The translations under genes and the position numbers were made by a program. A stretch of DNA of 64,000 bases, taken from contig CATNEN010000038.1 in assembly GCA_950097015.1 (NCBI GenBank), positions 13,324,001 through 13,388,000 on the forward strand. The letters are read 5' to 3'. This stretch comes from Macrostomum hystrix. Taxonomy: Eukaryota; Platyhelminthes; Macrostomidae. The notes under the pieces were generated by a model, which searched no databases, was not told the DNA's origin, and was given only the letters and a program-made list of their open reading frames with translations. Positions 21,925 to 33,539 of the stretch are shown here, piece after piece (the stretch's first letter is position 1; each line of letters opens with the position of its first letter).

Positions 21925-22236
21925 ACTAATAATTAAATACAGATAATAATACTTATGATAATACTAACCATCGGAACGCGCTGGCAGTCGGCTGGGGAGT
22001 TGCAGGATACAGCAGGGGGTGAGTTCAGAGCGGTTGACGCGTTTGCTTCTTGCACCAAAGTTCCTGAGCTCAGCCGCAGCCGCGGAAAGAAGGCTTGGGG
22101 GCTTGTCGTGCAATCTTTGCCCTTGAGGGCCAACCTCCAAAGCACAGTGAGAGTTTACACTGCCTGACGATGAGAAAGTGTACAGTATCTGTGTGCGTGT
22201 GTGCTTAGGAATTATTTTTATCAGGAGCTCCTGCAA
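21925..22236 (-). mobile_element. 3' end fragment of an ATT-tailed non-LTR element
   Basis: On the minus strand a frame of 90 residues runs 22236-21964, with GPQGQRLHDKPPSLLSAAA and NRSELTPCCILQLPSRLP, then fades into repeated ATT/ATA units at 21935-21965. Such a tail is typical of a target-primed retroelement 3' end. I recall similar peptides being frequent in predicted flatworm proteins derived from repeats; this is memory, not a search. Confidence 0.4.
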
Positions 22237-23724
22237 TTATTACTATTATTTATTGCAGGATGCAGCTCATGATGCGCTGGCATCCAATTGACAGGTATTT
22301 ATTTTTGGATAGTAAGCACCTGTGGTGAAGCGCAGCATGCCTCAGTGCATGCTGATTTGCAAAACTTTTAATTCCTCAAGGTTGATTACAAGACAAGGTT
22401 TCAAGGATTTTCGAGAATACTTCGTGTTATTTTCTAGGCGAGCGCTCTGCGATCGGCGGTGAGCTTGTCGGTCTCAATTAGTCTGCTGGGCCTGCAGTGG
22501 AATTAAGGAATTCGACTGACACTATAGGAAACTTTCATAGTCGTGAACCCAAATTTACAGACAAAATTGTAAAAAGATTCCTGCCGCATGTTAATCTCTC
22601 AAGCGTGTTAGAACACACGGGCTGACTAGTTAAGCAGTAATCTTCTGTCGTAAGCCGTCAATAAAAGAGTTTGGTTTCACGGCAATACTTCGGAAACTTT
22701 TGTACGCTCGTAATAACCTTCTCTGATGCTGGTTCGCTCGTCGATTATCAAATATGGATTTTAATTCTAGCTTCTCTCCAGTCTCAACCACTTCAGCTGC
22801 AATCCTTTCCTTGCCTTTTTCTTTAAGATGACTTTTTAAAGCCTGCTGAATAGGTAATTGAAAGCTGTAAGATAAGAAACGAGACTTAAGGAATAATGTT
22901 ATCTGCTTCTGGGGCGCTTTAATCCCAAAAGATTTTCCTGTTTCAGAGTCTACCTGAAACCGCTACGTCGTTAATAATCCCTCAGAATTTATGTGCAGGA
23001 AGTCTACAATGCAAAATGTTTGTTTTTATGTGCTTCTCGAAACAATGACATCAACCGAAAAATCGATTCTGCAAAATACAGTAATATATAAGGTTTTCAT
23101 ATATCACTCCGCTACTTATTAACTATATGAAATTGCTTGCAGTCATGGGACTGATTTCATTAAGTAAAATTTGTGGTTAGTAGCAGATGATTGACCATCT
23201 GTTTAAAGTTTGCTCGAGATCTATAACTAAACTATACAAAACTAACTAAACTAAACTATACAAAGATTAACTAATAAATACGAGCTTAAGAGCTCCTGTT
23301 GGTAGATCTCAGAATTTACTGAATTCAGTTTGTGGCGCCGGATCGAAACTCACTGTAAAAATCTGGTGTTTGCGTTTCTTTAAAATATTATTCTTTATAT
23401 ACAAGCTAAAGCAAACAGAAAGATTAAGGTGTTTAAGATTTTATGTAATTTCTTAATCATCTTGTGAATCAGCATAACCAGGAGAAATCTAAGGCACTCT
23501 TGAGGATGCACTCTTGGGCCAGAAAGTGCTTATCGCTACAAAAAGTTACGATGTCTTTGATCGAATTAATGGTTCCATTGTAATGCTGCGTGGTTCTCTG
23601 TAATTATACGAGCTAAGTGGAAGTTCAGGTGTGTTTCTATTCAAAAATACGCGCTATTCAAATTCAAAATATTCAAAATATGAATTAAAAATACGTGAAG
23701 ACCGTCAATTTGGCCCTGTTCAAT
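22237..23724. other. Intergenic DNA, nothing recognised
   Basis: AT-rich sequence at the 3' side of the CCDC34-like gene. A small run of ACTAAACTATACAAA units occurs at 23220-23265. No gene is supported. Confidence 0.4.
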
Positions 23725-26700
23725 TCACTTCCTCCTGACTGTCGTGTTAGGCCTCCAGGGCGCGCTGCTCCGGTTATTTTCTTGGTCCTCTGAGCTGTCC
23801 ATCGCATCCTTCTTGTCGCACCAGTCCTGGTAGCGCAGCCTTGCTGCCTCTCGCTTTTGATCCTCGGCCTCGAGCCTTTCAGTAGTTGCCAGCTGTTCGG
23901 ATTTCTCTCTTGCCAGCCGCTTCTGTCGCGCCTCCAGCTTTTTCTTAACTTCCCAGTCTTCGCGCTTGCTAGCACTCCGGGACCGCCGCTCTTCTTCATC
24001 GGCTTCTTTGGCCGCCTTTGTCTGTCTGTCCAGTACCCGTCGTCTCTGCCGCTGCTCAGCCTGCTCAGCATTCTTCTTGCCGAGCCACTTCTCTATGGCT
24101 GCTTGGTTGCTGGCCTGCTCTTTGCTTTGATTTTCAGCCTTGTTTGCTTCCATACTTTGCTTCTTACCCTGTAATTATTTTTAGGTGGAAAATGCTTCAT
24201 TCGTATTTAAGTGGAACATGTGTAGTCTCGGAATGTTTATTATATAATGCGCATATTTCTACTTGAAATACCTTATTCGCGCACGCCAATATTAATGAAT
24301 TACATTTGTATTATAATGTATGTTAGGTTAGTACGAGTAGTTAGTACATGCGCGCCCCAGCCAGGCCTACACACGCGACCGGTCGGTCACCCTGCTCTAC
24401 AGCCAAGGCATCGGACTAACCCCGGTCTGGTGGTTCCAGCCAATATGTGGGAGGACGGCTAGCCGTCCCTACTTAAGCGACCTTACTGATGCGACCCTAC
24501 TTAAGCGGACCGGGCCAATCAGCAGCCAGTTCGTTAACCGGCAGGGTCGACCTGGCAGTGGAACAAGCGGCGCGGCCGGCACCCAGGCTTTGATGGGGGC
24601 TGGGGCGGGCGTTTGACTGACTATTGCGTTGTCGTTTTCTTTTCGTCCTGTCCCGGTTCCTATCGTTTCGTTTCGTTCCAATCGTTCTTTTCCGCGTTGT
24701 TACGCATCCTAGTAATAGATACCGGGACAGGTAAACCGGTCCAACTAGCTAGTCGAAGAAAACCCCACACTCAATCCCACGTCAGTTAGTAGCTTGCGCT
24801 GAGCTCGGCACGTCTGGCCAACTGCTGACGGAGTGTTAGACAGGGATTGGCAAGCACGGAAGTACTCTCCATATCGCCGACAATCATCGGTGGGACGCCG
24901 TCGAATTGACATTAGGTGTGGCACGATAGAACTATCGTTGTGCCATAGTGCGGAAGTGCTTGCTGGTCGCCTCGGTTTTAGACTAGGGACTTTGGGTTAG
25001 GTTTCGTATTATTGGGCCTCGTTATTTGTCTTGTTTTGTTATAGGGACTATCTGGTTTTTGTCCAGGAGTTATTTTTGTTAATTGTCATGTTATTTTCGT
25101 GAGTTCTTGTTATTGTCCAGAGCATTTTCGAGTAGAGTTCGCGTCGTTGTTCGTGTGTTGAGGTTATCGAGATTTTAGGCCGTATGAATAAAGTGAGCAA
25201 TTGCTCAAAGTCTACGAGATTCTCAATTCAGAATGAATAAAGTTATCTGTTGTGATTGCACCAGTGCAGTAATAAACTTCTTCCATTGGCGGCCATTAGT
25301 CAGCTGATGAGCTCCATTAGTCAGCTGATGAGCTCATCAGTTGCCGTTCTGGTTGACGTTGCCAGGCTTCACTCTCCTGCAGCCTTCTATTCTTCAGCTT
25401 GAAGTATTTGAGCTGCTCCACTAGCACCAGCCGTTGTACTCGTAGCTCAGCGTTGCTCAACGATGCTGTCTCCTGACTTTCTCCTTTACGTCGAGTTGGT
25501 AGACTGATTTTCGGGGCCCGGACCGTTGACGTTGCTCCAATATGTGAATCCGCTGATGCTCCTGGGATTCCACTTGATGTTGATCGCGAACTAGGACTGC
25601 CCCGTTCCAGCTCCGGTACAGATGCAACTGGCAGTGCGCCGCACTCTATACTGCCAGGAACTCTGCAGAACACTGGATTCTCCTCGCACTTGAAAAATTT
25701 CAGCAGATCTTCTTCCCATTTTCGAAGGATGATTTTCTTGTTACCCGTCTTCTTAATATCCGACTTTGCCTTTAGTCTACTCTTAATATTGGCCAACTTC
25801 TTGTTAATTTTCTTTACGTCAACTGGTATGTCGTACGTTCAGCTCCAACTCCTCTTGAATACTTGCGATCGCTTTACTCTTTCTGTCCTTAACGATTGGA
25901 GCATTTGCTTTATCCAACAGGCAAGGGTGGCGCATTACGCAGCGAACGAAAATCTCATCGTCTTCGTCTTGAGTCGACATTTTTTAATACAACGTTGCAA
26001 ATCTTGCTTGCGAGGCGAGACTCGTTCGTTCCATTAAACAGCAAAGAAGAGGGAGCTTATTTTGATCACAATTTTGTCTATGGTACAAATTCGCTGAGCA
26101 ACTGCTCGGGTGGCTGGGAACTTGTTCGAAGTTTGAGATAAATCATTATTCATACGAAAAGTGAGCGGTTGCTCAAACTCAGAGCAATTGCTCAGCTCTG
26201 AGCACTTGCTCAAACTCAGAGTAGGAGCATTTACTCATGAGCAATTGCTCACTTTATTCATACGGCCTTTTGTTAAGTAAATTACCAATGCGAATTGTGA
26301 ATTGAATATTGAATTAAGTACAGTACCTGGCAGGGGACGGAAAGAGCGCTGCCAGGGGAATTAATCATTCATAGCTTTCTCTTATTAACTAATTAACACC
26401 TAAATATCAGCTGTTTAGCTTGGACTTTTGAATCGTCTTGTCTTCGTTATTTTCGAGTTACGGCAATACTATCTCTCGCAAAGAGTAGGACACCCGACCT
26501 CATTTAGGAATCTCAACGCAAAGAGAGACCTAAGTCAAAATATCACACATGTAACTGTAGGTTTAACTTACTGTAGCTGTAGCTGTAACTGTAGCGTTGT
26601 GTGGCTACTCTACAGAAAAGAGTAGTTGTTATGTTGCAGAACAAGGAACCAAGAACTCGCAAAGTGCTTAATTTTTTGTGTTTATTTTTACCCGTTAACG

Positions 26701-27876
26701 TCTCGTGCCCGAACGCTCACCTTCGCATGATCTCAGCAAATCGTCTGGGCCACTTTGTTTGTCTTCATGTATGGCTTCTCCGGCCCCCATTCCTCCTTTT
26801 ACGGGGTAGTTAAGCATTTCTCCAATACATATAGCAAGGAAATCAAGAACTAGAAGTTTCTAGACTTAGATCTCCTTGCCTATTGACAGCATTTTAGTAT
26901 TCCCGTAAACTCCTCCCGAAACAATTTTACTGTCCTCAGCACTACTCAGAATTATTTTTATGCACCATTCCGTCAGTCACTAAAACTCGTCTCTGTCTAG
27001 TGAGCCCATAACATCCGCAATTCAAAATTTTAAAATCAGAAGATAATTAATCGCTTTTAAAAAAATCGATATAAATAAATAATAACTATTCAAAGCAGCT
27101 AGTGAATGGGAAAGCTGACAACGAACATACCCATCCTGCCTTGCGCTTTACGGCGAGCCAACTCTGATAAGCCGCTCGGCCATCTTCGATTTTAAGTCGC
27201 TCAGCCTCGCTTCGCTTCGCCTCCTCTTCCTGCCGTCTGCGAGCCGCTTCCGCCCTGCTGACTGTCAGCTCTGAGGACTTCCTGGCGAGCCAGTCAGCCA
27301 GGGCTGCTTGCCTCAGAGCTGCCTGGTTTAGCCCACTTGCATCTTCAGTTGCTCCACGTCTGTCACATGAAGTGTAAGCTTGTCTTTCTGGCTGTGATGA
27401 CCGCTGCCAAGATTTCGTTCGACTTTTGTGTGCTGTTTCTAAAAATATTTTAGAAAGACCTCTGAACGATTTGCAATACTGAAGGGAGTCTGTACGCCAC
27501 AACAGCCCTCCTTATTTAGAAAGGAATTTTTGTACATGCCAAGAGCAAGCTAACGCCTATTTACTAATAGCCAATTTGCTTTCTGAATCATCTGACTTGA
27601 GCTTAGTGACTCACCGAATTCATCTCCAGAGAAATCTTCACAGGTCCACCCATCAGTGCTGCTATTTGGACTCAAATCGTCGCTGCGATGACACATGCAG
27701 TCGCATTGAACTCCGATGTAAGGACAGGTGTCGATGTCCCCTTGATGTAGCTTAACTTCAGCAAAGTCCAACTGACAACGCAAGTATTCTCGCCACAGCT
27801 GGCAGCTTTCGTACAGCTGATAGGTCGGTGCCAGCAAACTAAAGAGTTGGAAACTTGCACAGTTTCTACTATTCAT
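23725..27876 (-). CDS. CCDC34-like coiled-coil protein
   Basis: Three exons join in phase: 27615-27876 (ATG at 27876), 27131-27438 and 23725-24168, giving about 337 residues (human CCDC34 373). The body is a highly charged helix rich in Glu, Arg, Lys and Ala. A short W-x-x-x-K module repeats four times: ALADWLARK, AAYQSWLAVK, AAIEKWLGKK and RYQDWCDKK. This matches the layout of CCDC34, a conserved coiled-coil protein linked in animals to cilia and sperm flagella. The C terminus PWRPN resembles the family tail. Intron 2 is nearly 3 kb and carries a Harbinger-like element and a GC-rich insert. The N-terminal exon (Cys-rich, MNSRNCASFQL) has no homology I recognise. Family assignment is moderate; the exon joins are well supported. 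Confidence 0.65.
24330..25170. other. GC-rich insert in intron 2 of the CCDC34-like gene
   Basis: Base composition here is much more GC-rich than the surroundings. It contains a CCAATC motif and a repeated CCCTACTTAAGCG (24466-24501). It resembles an LTR or the 5' promoter region of a retroelement, but I found no matching second copy or coding part. Confidence 0.3.
25178..26267. mobile_element. PIF/Harbinger-like non-autonomous element
   Basis: The left end reads GGCCGTATGAATAAAGTGAG (25178) and the right end is its exact reverse complement (ending 26267), with GAGCAATTGCTC repeats inside both ends. Short termini starting GGCC and TTA-type 3-bp duplications are Harbinger traits; here the flanks are TTA and TTT, so the duplication is imperfect. 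The only coding trace is a MYB/MADF-like frame. Harbinger elements normally carry a transposase plus a separate MYB-like protein, so this copy has lost the transposase. Confidence 0.7.
25317..25980 (-). pseudogene. MADF/MYB-SANT-like accessory protein of the Harbinger-like element
   Basis: An ATG at 25980 starts MSTQDEDDEIFVRCVMRHP followed by a hydrophobic-spaced helix pattern like the first helix of MADF/SANT domains. A one-base shift near 25820 moves into the frame 25317-25796, which continues with lysine-rich NKKLANIKSRLKAK and ends in a coiled-coil like tail (LVEQLKYFKLKNRRLQE). In Harbinger elements the MYB-like partner brings the transposase to the element ends. The frameshift makes this copy probably non-functional. 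Confidence 0.5.
26268..27130. other. Left part of intron 2 of the CCDC34-like gene
   Basis: Non-coding intron sequence with a few TGTAGCTGTAACTGTAG units at 26550-26595. Nothing else recognised. Confidence 0.4.
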
Positions 27877-28531
27877 TTAGCTTCAAATTAATGGCAAAAG
27901 TTCGCGGAAACTGAGATTTATGTTTTTGCTTACAATTTTTTCGTTTTTTTAATGTTGCTTGCTACTATTGACGACTGAGTCAGAGCTTTTTGAAGGCGAG
28001 CAGACCGACAGAAAAAATAAAAGGAGAAAGAGAGGGGAAAGTAAAGGGCATTTGTGTGCATTTGTATGATGTGCTTTTAGTTGCAGGTGTACAGCTAAGG
28101 TTTTCGTGCTTAGGCTGCTAGCTAGTTAATTGAGCTCGTATATATAACATTTTTCATTCTAGAAAAGTTTGCTTTGTTCTCGGCAATGAGCTCTGAATCC
28201 TACCATCATACACCAGAGCAGGCATTCTAGCTCGTCATTTAAGAGCCATAGGAAAACGAAACATTATACTAATCAGTCAGCTTTATTTAATTTTTTGTGC
28301 TTTTTAACGAAAAGTGGTTATTCGAAGAACGAATAAAGGCGAAGAAACTACATTTGGTGTAGCAGTATGCACTTTAGTGCCAACCTTGCGGCCTAATTTA
28401 CGGTCGGGAATAATAAGATTAGCTTAATTAAACTCAATTAAACTCAATCAAGTCAGGTTTAGCCACAGTGGTTTATTATTGGGATTCTATCGGGTTGCAC
28501 TTTAAATTTAAGCACTACAATTGTGCTCAGG
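27877..28531. other. Intergenic gap between the CCDC34-like gene and C1GALT1
   Basis: About 650 bp separate the 5' end of the CCDC34-like gene from the 3' end of C1GALT1, both on the minus strand. It should contain the C1GALT1 3' UTR and the promoter of the CCDC34-like gene. No motif stands out. Confidence 0.4.
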
Positions 28532-31500
28532 TTATCGATATTCTTTTACTGAGATAAGTGGGCGAGCGAGACGCGGCGAGGTAAGGGGCGGGTGGTCAGG
28601 AAGGCTCAGCTCAAGAGCATGTTTATTGATAACAAAACAGTTCGACAGTGCATTGGATAAATCTCGTGCAATAACACTCAGGTGTACGTAGTGATATAGC
28701 AAATCAGAAGCCAGGGTCGTAAAGGTCAGTGCTAGGTTCTGCGAGTACTTTGCAGTCATACAATGAAATAGACTTGCGTAGAAATTTTTGAAAATACATA
28801 TGCAAAGTTAAAGTACAAATTAGAACTCATAATATTATATATAGACTAATATTTCGCATACAGTATTGTTATAATGAATAATATTGCAAAAATCGATAAC
28901 AATAAATATACGAATACGATTGAAACACAGTCAAATTTTTTCGAGCAACCATTTGTTTAAAATTAATGGGGCCTGAAGAAGGCAAGACGTCAGTACAATA
29001 TGGTAACGCATAGATTTTTTAGTGATTTAATGTGTCCTTAAAGCATGCTGCGTTTTTTTAGTCGGAAGCACGAGATCTCACCGTTTTTTGGCGGTGAGAT
29101 AATTGCGACCTTTCAAGAGACCACTATCAAAAAGCTGGAAGGGCTATTTTTCAAGCGCATAAGTTAAAACAGCAATAAATACTTTTGTCGTGAAATTAAT
29201 CAAGGCCAAGAGTAGGTCAGCGAGCCGGAGCACTCAATTGGCAACTCGCGTATGGTAAAGAAGAAACTCGAGCTCGAGGACGTCGTCAACGTAGTGGAAC
29301 GATATCGAAGTATTGCTGATACAGGTCCGGCACTGAAAAAAGGAACAAGTGGTAGTTTAAATGTGAATGAGCATGACTAGTGCATTAGGTAATTATAGTA
29401 CCTATGTACCTAATTGTTGGTACTTTTTGAATTGAATCGCCTTCGAGAAACAATACCTCCCAGATTAGGTAAAGCTGAGGGTTCATCGAGAACGCTCACT
29501 GACTTATTTTAATTTGCGAGTTAGGCTGAGCTATAATTTAGTCTAACACTAAGTGCATTAGTATTTTATCGAAAATACATTTCGCTGTCACGATGCTAGC
29601 TTTCCCTAAAGCTTCACAAACCAGAAATTTGCTTCAGCAGTCAAACTTTCAGAATACTGCTGAAGTTGCAGCCTGCAGGTTCATTTAGTTATTTTGTATA
29701 CGAGTACAAGTTGGTGAATATTTCTACAACTCGAGCGTGGGGCGTGCAGCACAACAACGGTGTGTAAAACCTTATAGCATCTTTATATCAGCCCCCAAGA
29801 TTTTTGTTATAAAAGCATTCTTACTAAGTAAAAGGACGAAGTCAATAGTATCTTTCTGCTCCGAAATTTTACATATTTGGTAAGGATAAGGGAGGGAGGA
29901 GATTTGGTAAAACTTCACGAACCTGTTGAAATGGGTAGTAGTTGTACTGATGGATCCAGCTCAGGCTGTGGCGCGGATTCACCATAGTCTCGGGTCGAAG
30001 CGGGTGAAAGCGCTCTCGTTTGAGCTCATCCAAGCTGTACTCAAACTTCACACCTAACAGTCTCAGGCAGCGACCTGAAAGTAATTCGAGTTAAAGCCTT
30101 CGCTAATATAAAAGACATTGGAATACTAAATAGGAAATTAAGTACATGTTAAATTGTGATTTCCCTTTTCAAGTTTCGATGTTTAGAGCGATTGGTGGAG
30201 TACTGACCCGGTGAAAATACTGCCCTAATCAAGCCTTATCATTAAAGCCTTATATATTTTTTACGATTGACAAGTAAGTAAGTCTGTCTAGAGAGCTATT
30301 TTATTAAATATTCATGATGTTTACCCATAAGATAGTCCTCTACAGAAATATAGTCCACATTGCAGTAATCAGTGATGCCAGGTGCTTTGGTGGAACCGAA
30401 GCCAGCGCTGACTAGCAGTTGCAATGCGCGCCTGGACAGCACGTAGCCAGCGCCACCAGACATGTACTGCTGCCGGTTATCGCCCTGGTAGGCAAATCTG
30501 CGCCCAAAGACTGCCGGCTTGCTTGGGTCATGCTGGCTCAGAAGGTGGCGCAGATTTTCCATCAGCACGAAGGTGTCATCGTCAGCCTTGAGAAAATAGT
30601 CGAAGTCGTCCAGGCGCTCCTGAGCGTACACGGCTAGAAAGGCCATGCGAACCTTTTTCCACAGAATGCTACGGCTTTCTCTCAACGGCAGGTCTAAAAA
30701 TATTTAATTGATAGAACAAAATTGATATATAATACTGATTGATAGATTGAAATGATAGGCTACTAAGTTGGGTCAGATTTAGTGAAACCAGCAAGCAAGT
30801 ACAGCAAGTGGCGTTCACTAATGTTAAAAATGTGAAAAAAAATTACAAACTTTATAGCAAAACATTTAAAATAGCATTAAATATACGGATGGATATGATA
30901 ATTATGTTTTGTGCGCTCGAAAGGTTAGCTTGGTTTCTGTTTGTGTTTCTGTTTCTGTTTCGAAAGGTGCTGTTTTTGATCCAGGGTCACCTTTGTAGAG
31001 TCTCGTTGTGAGTGCGAGTATGAAATCACCTATACCTTTTACATGTGCGTAGCCATGGTATTTATATTTTCTGATTAGTCCGTCCGAAGCACGGGTGACA
31101 TTATTCATGCTTGAGTACGCATAAGGGATACATAAAACGATTAATGTGAGCTTGGACGCCTGTGTAGGCGTGTGGCACTTGCAGCGACTACGACTACCAT
31201 ATTATAAAGGTGCATAAAGCATAAAGCATTAAGTATACGATACGATCGTAATGCAGCAACTACTCGCTATATTTATTCACAAAGCAATTAAAGCTATATC
31301 TTAGTCATATTGAATGTGACTTTTAGGGAGTGAATGGGCTTACTTAAAAGCGGTATGCTGATGTTAGTAGACTCGCTGCCAATGAACAAGTACTTATTGC
31401 AGCGCCTGGCCCAGGTATTATTAACTTGCATGGCCATGTTTCTGTACTGCTTGGGGTGCGTAAGGATCATGCAAAATATTCTCGGAAAGCTTGCTCTGGA

Positions 31501-32707
31501 GTCGGACACAGCAACAGGTTTATGTGAAATAATGCTGTCACCTGTAAATTCAAGTCAAATTTGATTTGTCGTATTCTTAAATTTTAATTTATTTGCGTAG
31601 CTTAAACATAAACGAGCAACATTTCTCATGCGCCAGCTGTGGTCTGCCAGCTGGAATCGCCGACGATGCTGCAATTCGATCACTTGGACTGGTCAGGCTG
31701 GAGGGGAGTGACTCGCTAGTCGCTAATCTTTAAGGTGGCGCGAAGCTCGCGTGCTTGCTGTTCGAGCGAGTCCGTCAGCGTCTAGGTCTCGGCATTGTAC
31801 GGCAGGACGATCTCTACCACCGGCTGGAATAGCGCAGCCCTCTGGCGATCGGAACGAAAAGCAGACCAGGCTAGCCCGCGGCGATGCGCAGATCTTCGCG
31901 GAAGTCAGGTACCAGGCTGAGACTCAACTGCTAAGAGCACAGAAGCTTCATTTTTACCACGAGGCCGAGCTCGCTGCTGCGCCAACCAGCTTGCCCAGAT
32001 GGCGCTGGGCGCCCTAGCGAGAGTAAGCATCCAAGGGCTGAAGACAGCGGCCATTGGATTGTAAATTCTCACCACAGCTATAGATACAGGCTAGACAGCC
32101 ACCTCGCCAATCGACTACATCACGGGTTTAATTCACTCTATAATTAAGAAACCGCATTTTCGCCTTGCCAGTTAAAAACTCGCATTCTCGCTCGTCTCAC
32201 CATCAGTTGAGAGGCAATATTGCAGCGCTTTAAGTGTAAGATTGCGCTATCCATTTTACTTTGTCCGGCCCGACATGACCACACTCTGCTTGTCATTTAG
32301 GCAGCTTTCGATGTTCTGCGTCTTTAAGGTGTGCCGTTGATCAATGGTGGTCTAATAATAATAATTAAAATAATTGATTGCACCTGCCCAAGAGTTAAGT
32401 ATTCTTGCTAAAGGACATAATTCGTCCGAGGATTCGGGAATCAAACCTCCGACCTTCAAGTCATGCCGCTGTCTGGCAGAAGGAGTGCTAGGAAGTACTA
32501 AGACTGAGTAAATCAGGCGCTACTAACAAAGTTACCTATCGTTGTCGCTAACTGCCGAACCGCATCTAGCTGTCCAGAGCCATTGCCGCCAGGCCGCCGG
32601 GTGTGATGCCGCGTCGTGTCAGAAGTCAGCACGAGCCAGCCAGTGCAGACCCCAGACAGGAAGCCAGTCAGGCGAATTAGCAACTGCAGGCAACGCTGGC
32701 ATCGCAT
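28532..32707 (-). CDS. C1GALT1: Glycoprotein-N-acetylgalactosamine 3-beta-galactosyltransferase (core 1 synthase)
   Basis: Five exons join in phase: 32536-32707, 31344-31541, 30325-30693, 29923-30074 and 28532-28747, giving about 368 residues (human 363). The enzyme adds galactose to GalNAc-Ser/Thr in the Golgi, making core 1 (T antigen). Seen: a short N-terminal cytosolic tail and signal anchor (LLIRLTGFLSGVCTGWLVL), CMILTHPKQYRNMAMQVNNT, NTWARRCNKYLF, the metal-binding DDD in FLKADDDTF, then MSGGAGYVLSRRAL, EDYLMGRCL and SWIHQYNYYPF. The last exon (YSQNLALTFTTLASDLLYHY) aligns with the family SFHYV region but lacks the Cys-Cys pair expected just before it, so a small exon may be missed. Intron 1 contains a SINE-like insert. 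Confidence 0.85.
29075..29100. other. Perfect 9-bp hairpin in C1GALT1 intron 4
   Basis: ATCTCACCG and its exact complement CGGTGAGAT surround an 8-base loop. It could be chance or a structured intron element; it does not match a known RNA family that I recognise. Confidence 0.3.
32340..32515 (-). mobile_element. SINE-like, tRNA-related repeat in C1GALT1 intron 1
   Basis: On the minus strand GGTTTGATTCCC (32447-32436) matches the RNA polymerase III B box with one difference. It is preceded by a tRNA-like GACTTGAAGGTCGGA and followed by CCTTTAGCAAG and a short ATT-repeat tail (32350-32362). A B box plus simple tail suggests a tRNA-derived SINE. I see no clear A box, so the 5' part may be truncated. 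Confidence 0.4.
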
Positions 32708-33209
32708 TTTGGTGATATTAAGTTCAATCGGCTTCTCAAGTTTTTTAGTAGCAGCTTCTCAGCGAAGTCATGTGTGACGAAGGGAACTGGCCTAAGTGGC
32801 AGCTGTTTATAAATACGCCTGTCCGATTAGGATCGGATTACGTTTTCTTACAGAAGCATTCCTTCTGTAATTTATAATCCATATAGAATCAGATTAGCAG
32901 CGTGCACAGCTCACCGTATTGCCAGCTGTTGCAACTTAGTCAGTTCGCGCTCGCATAGGACAGTGATTTTTATAAATCAGTTGGTAAACAAACAAATCTT
33001 TTTGAGTTATAGTAAAATTATCCTGAGAACAAACCATTAGATAGATAACGGGCCAGTCCATACATAAAAATGAATGGGTGCTATTTTTTGTTATACTTGT
33101 ATTTATTTTCCAAAGGCCTTTTTAAGGTCTCCTGCTGTACAAAACCCTCAAAACTTAGAAGGACGTATTTTTTTTCAGTAAGATTACTGACGTGTGTTTA
33201 TGGTTGCTG

Positions 33210-33500
33210 TTAAAACAGCAAAAACAACATCAAATAACGCAATGTCACATAAGGGCATCGTCTGATGGCGCGCTTCAGTGTACTGTCAGTGTCCGTTCGC
33301 AGTGTCAGGCGCTTTGGCGTCACAGAAAATGCAGTCCACGTGTCCAGGTGAGAGCCTGTCCCCGCCTGCGGAGCGCAATCGGAGCAATCGGCCCGGATCA
33401 CGTGGCCCTCCAGTTGAAGCCGCCGCCGGCGCAGGATAGTGGACGGGCGTTGCAGCTGGGCCCTTTCGTACAGGACCACGTTCCCGACGTTCTATACACC
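33210..33500 (-). mobile_element. Fragment of a non-LTR retrotransposon ORF2 C terminus
   Basis: The minus-strand frame contains RPSTILRRRRLQLEGHVIRA, the arginine-rich R-x-R-x-L-x-x-x-GH-x-x-R pattern usual near the end of non-LTR RT proteins, after which the match decays. GC content is well above the flanks. It lies upstream of C1GALT1 and has no element ends that I can see. Confidence 0.5.
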
Positions 33501-33539
33501 TATACTCAATCTCAATTAAAGTCCTAAAGCTTGTCGACA

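Noticed and set aside
29075-29100. Histone-type 3' stem-loop
   Set aside because: The stem and loop sequence do not match the histone consensus, and it is inside an intron of C1GALT1.
31630-32030. Plus-strand frame in C1GALT1 intron 1 as a gene
   Set aside because: It is GC-rich and 88 residues long, but without a domain, a splice-consistent partner or good start; more likely repeat debris.
32340-32515. Functional tRNA gene
   Set aside because: Only a B box and a partial anticodon-arm-like stretch are visible; no cloverleaf can be drawn and a simple-repeat tail follows.
33192-33527. 111-residue plus-strand frame
   Set aside because: The minus strand of the same region carries the recognisable retroelement R-x-R-x-L / GH motif, so this is a shadow.
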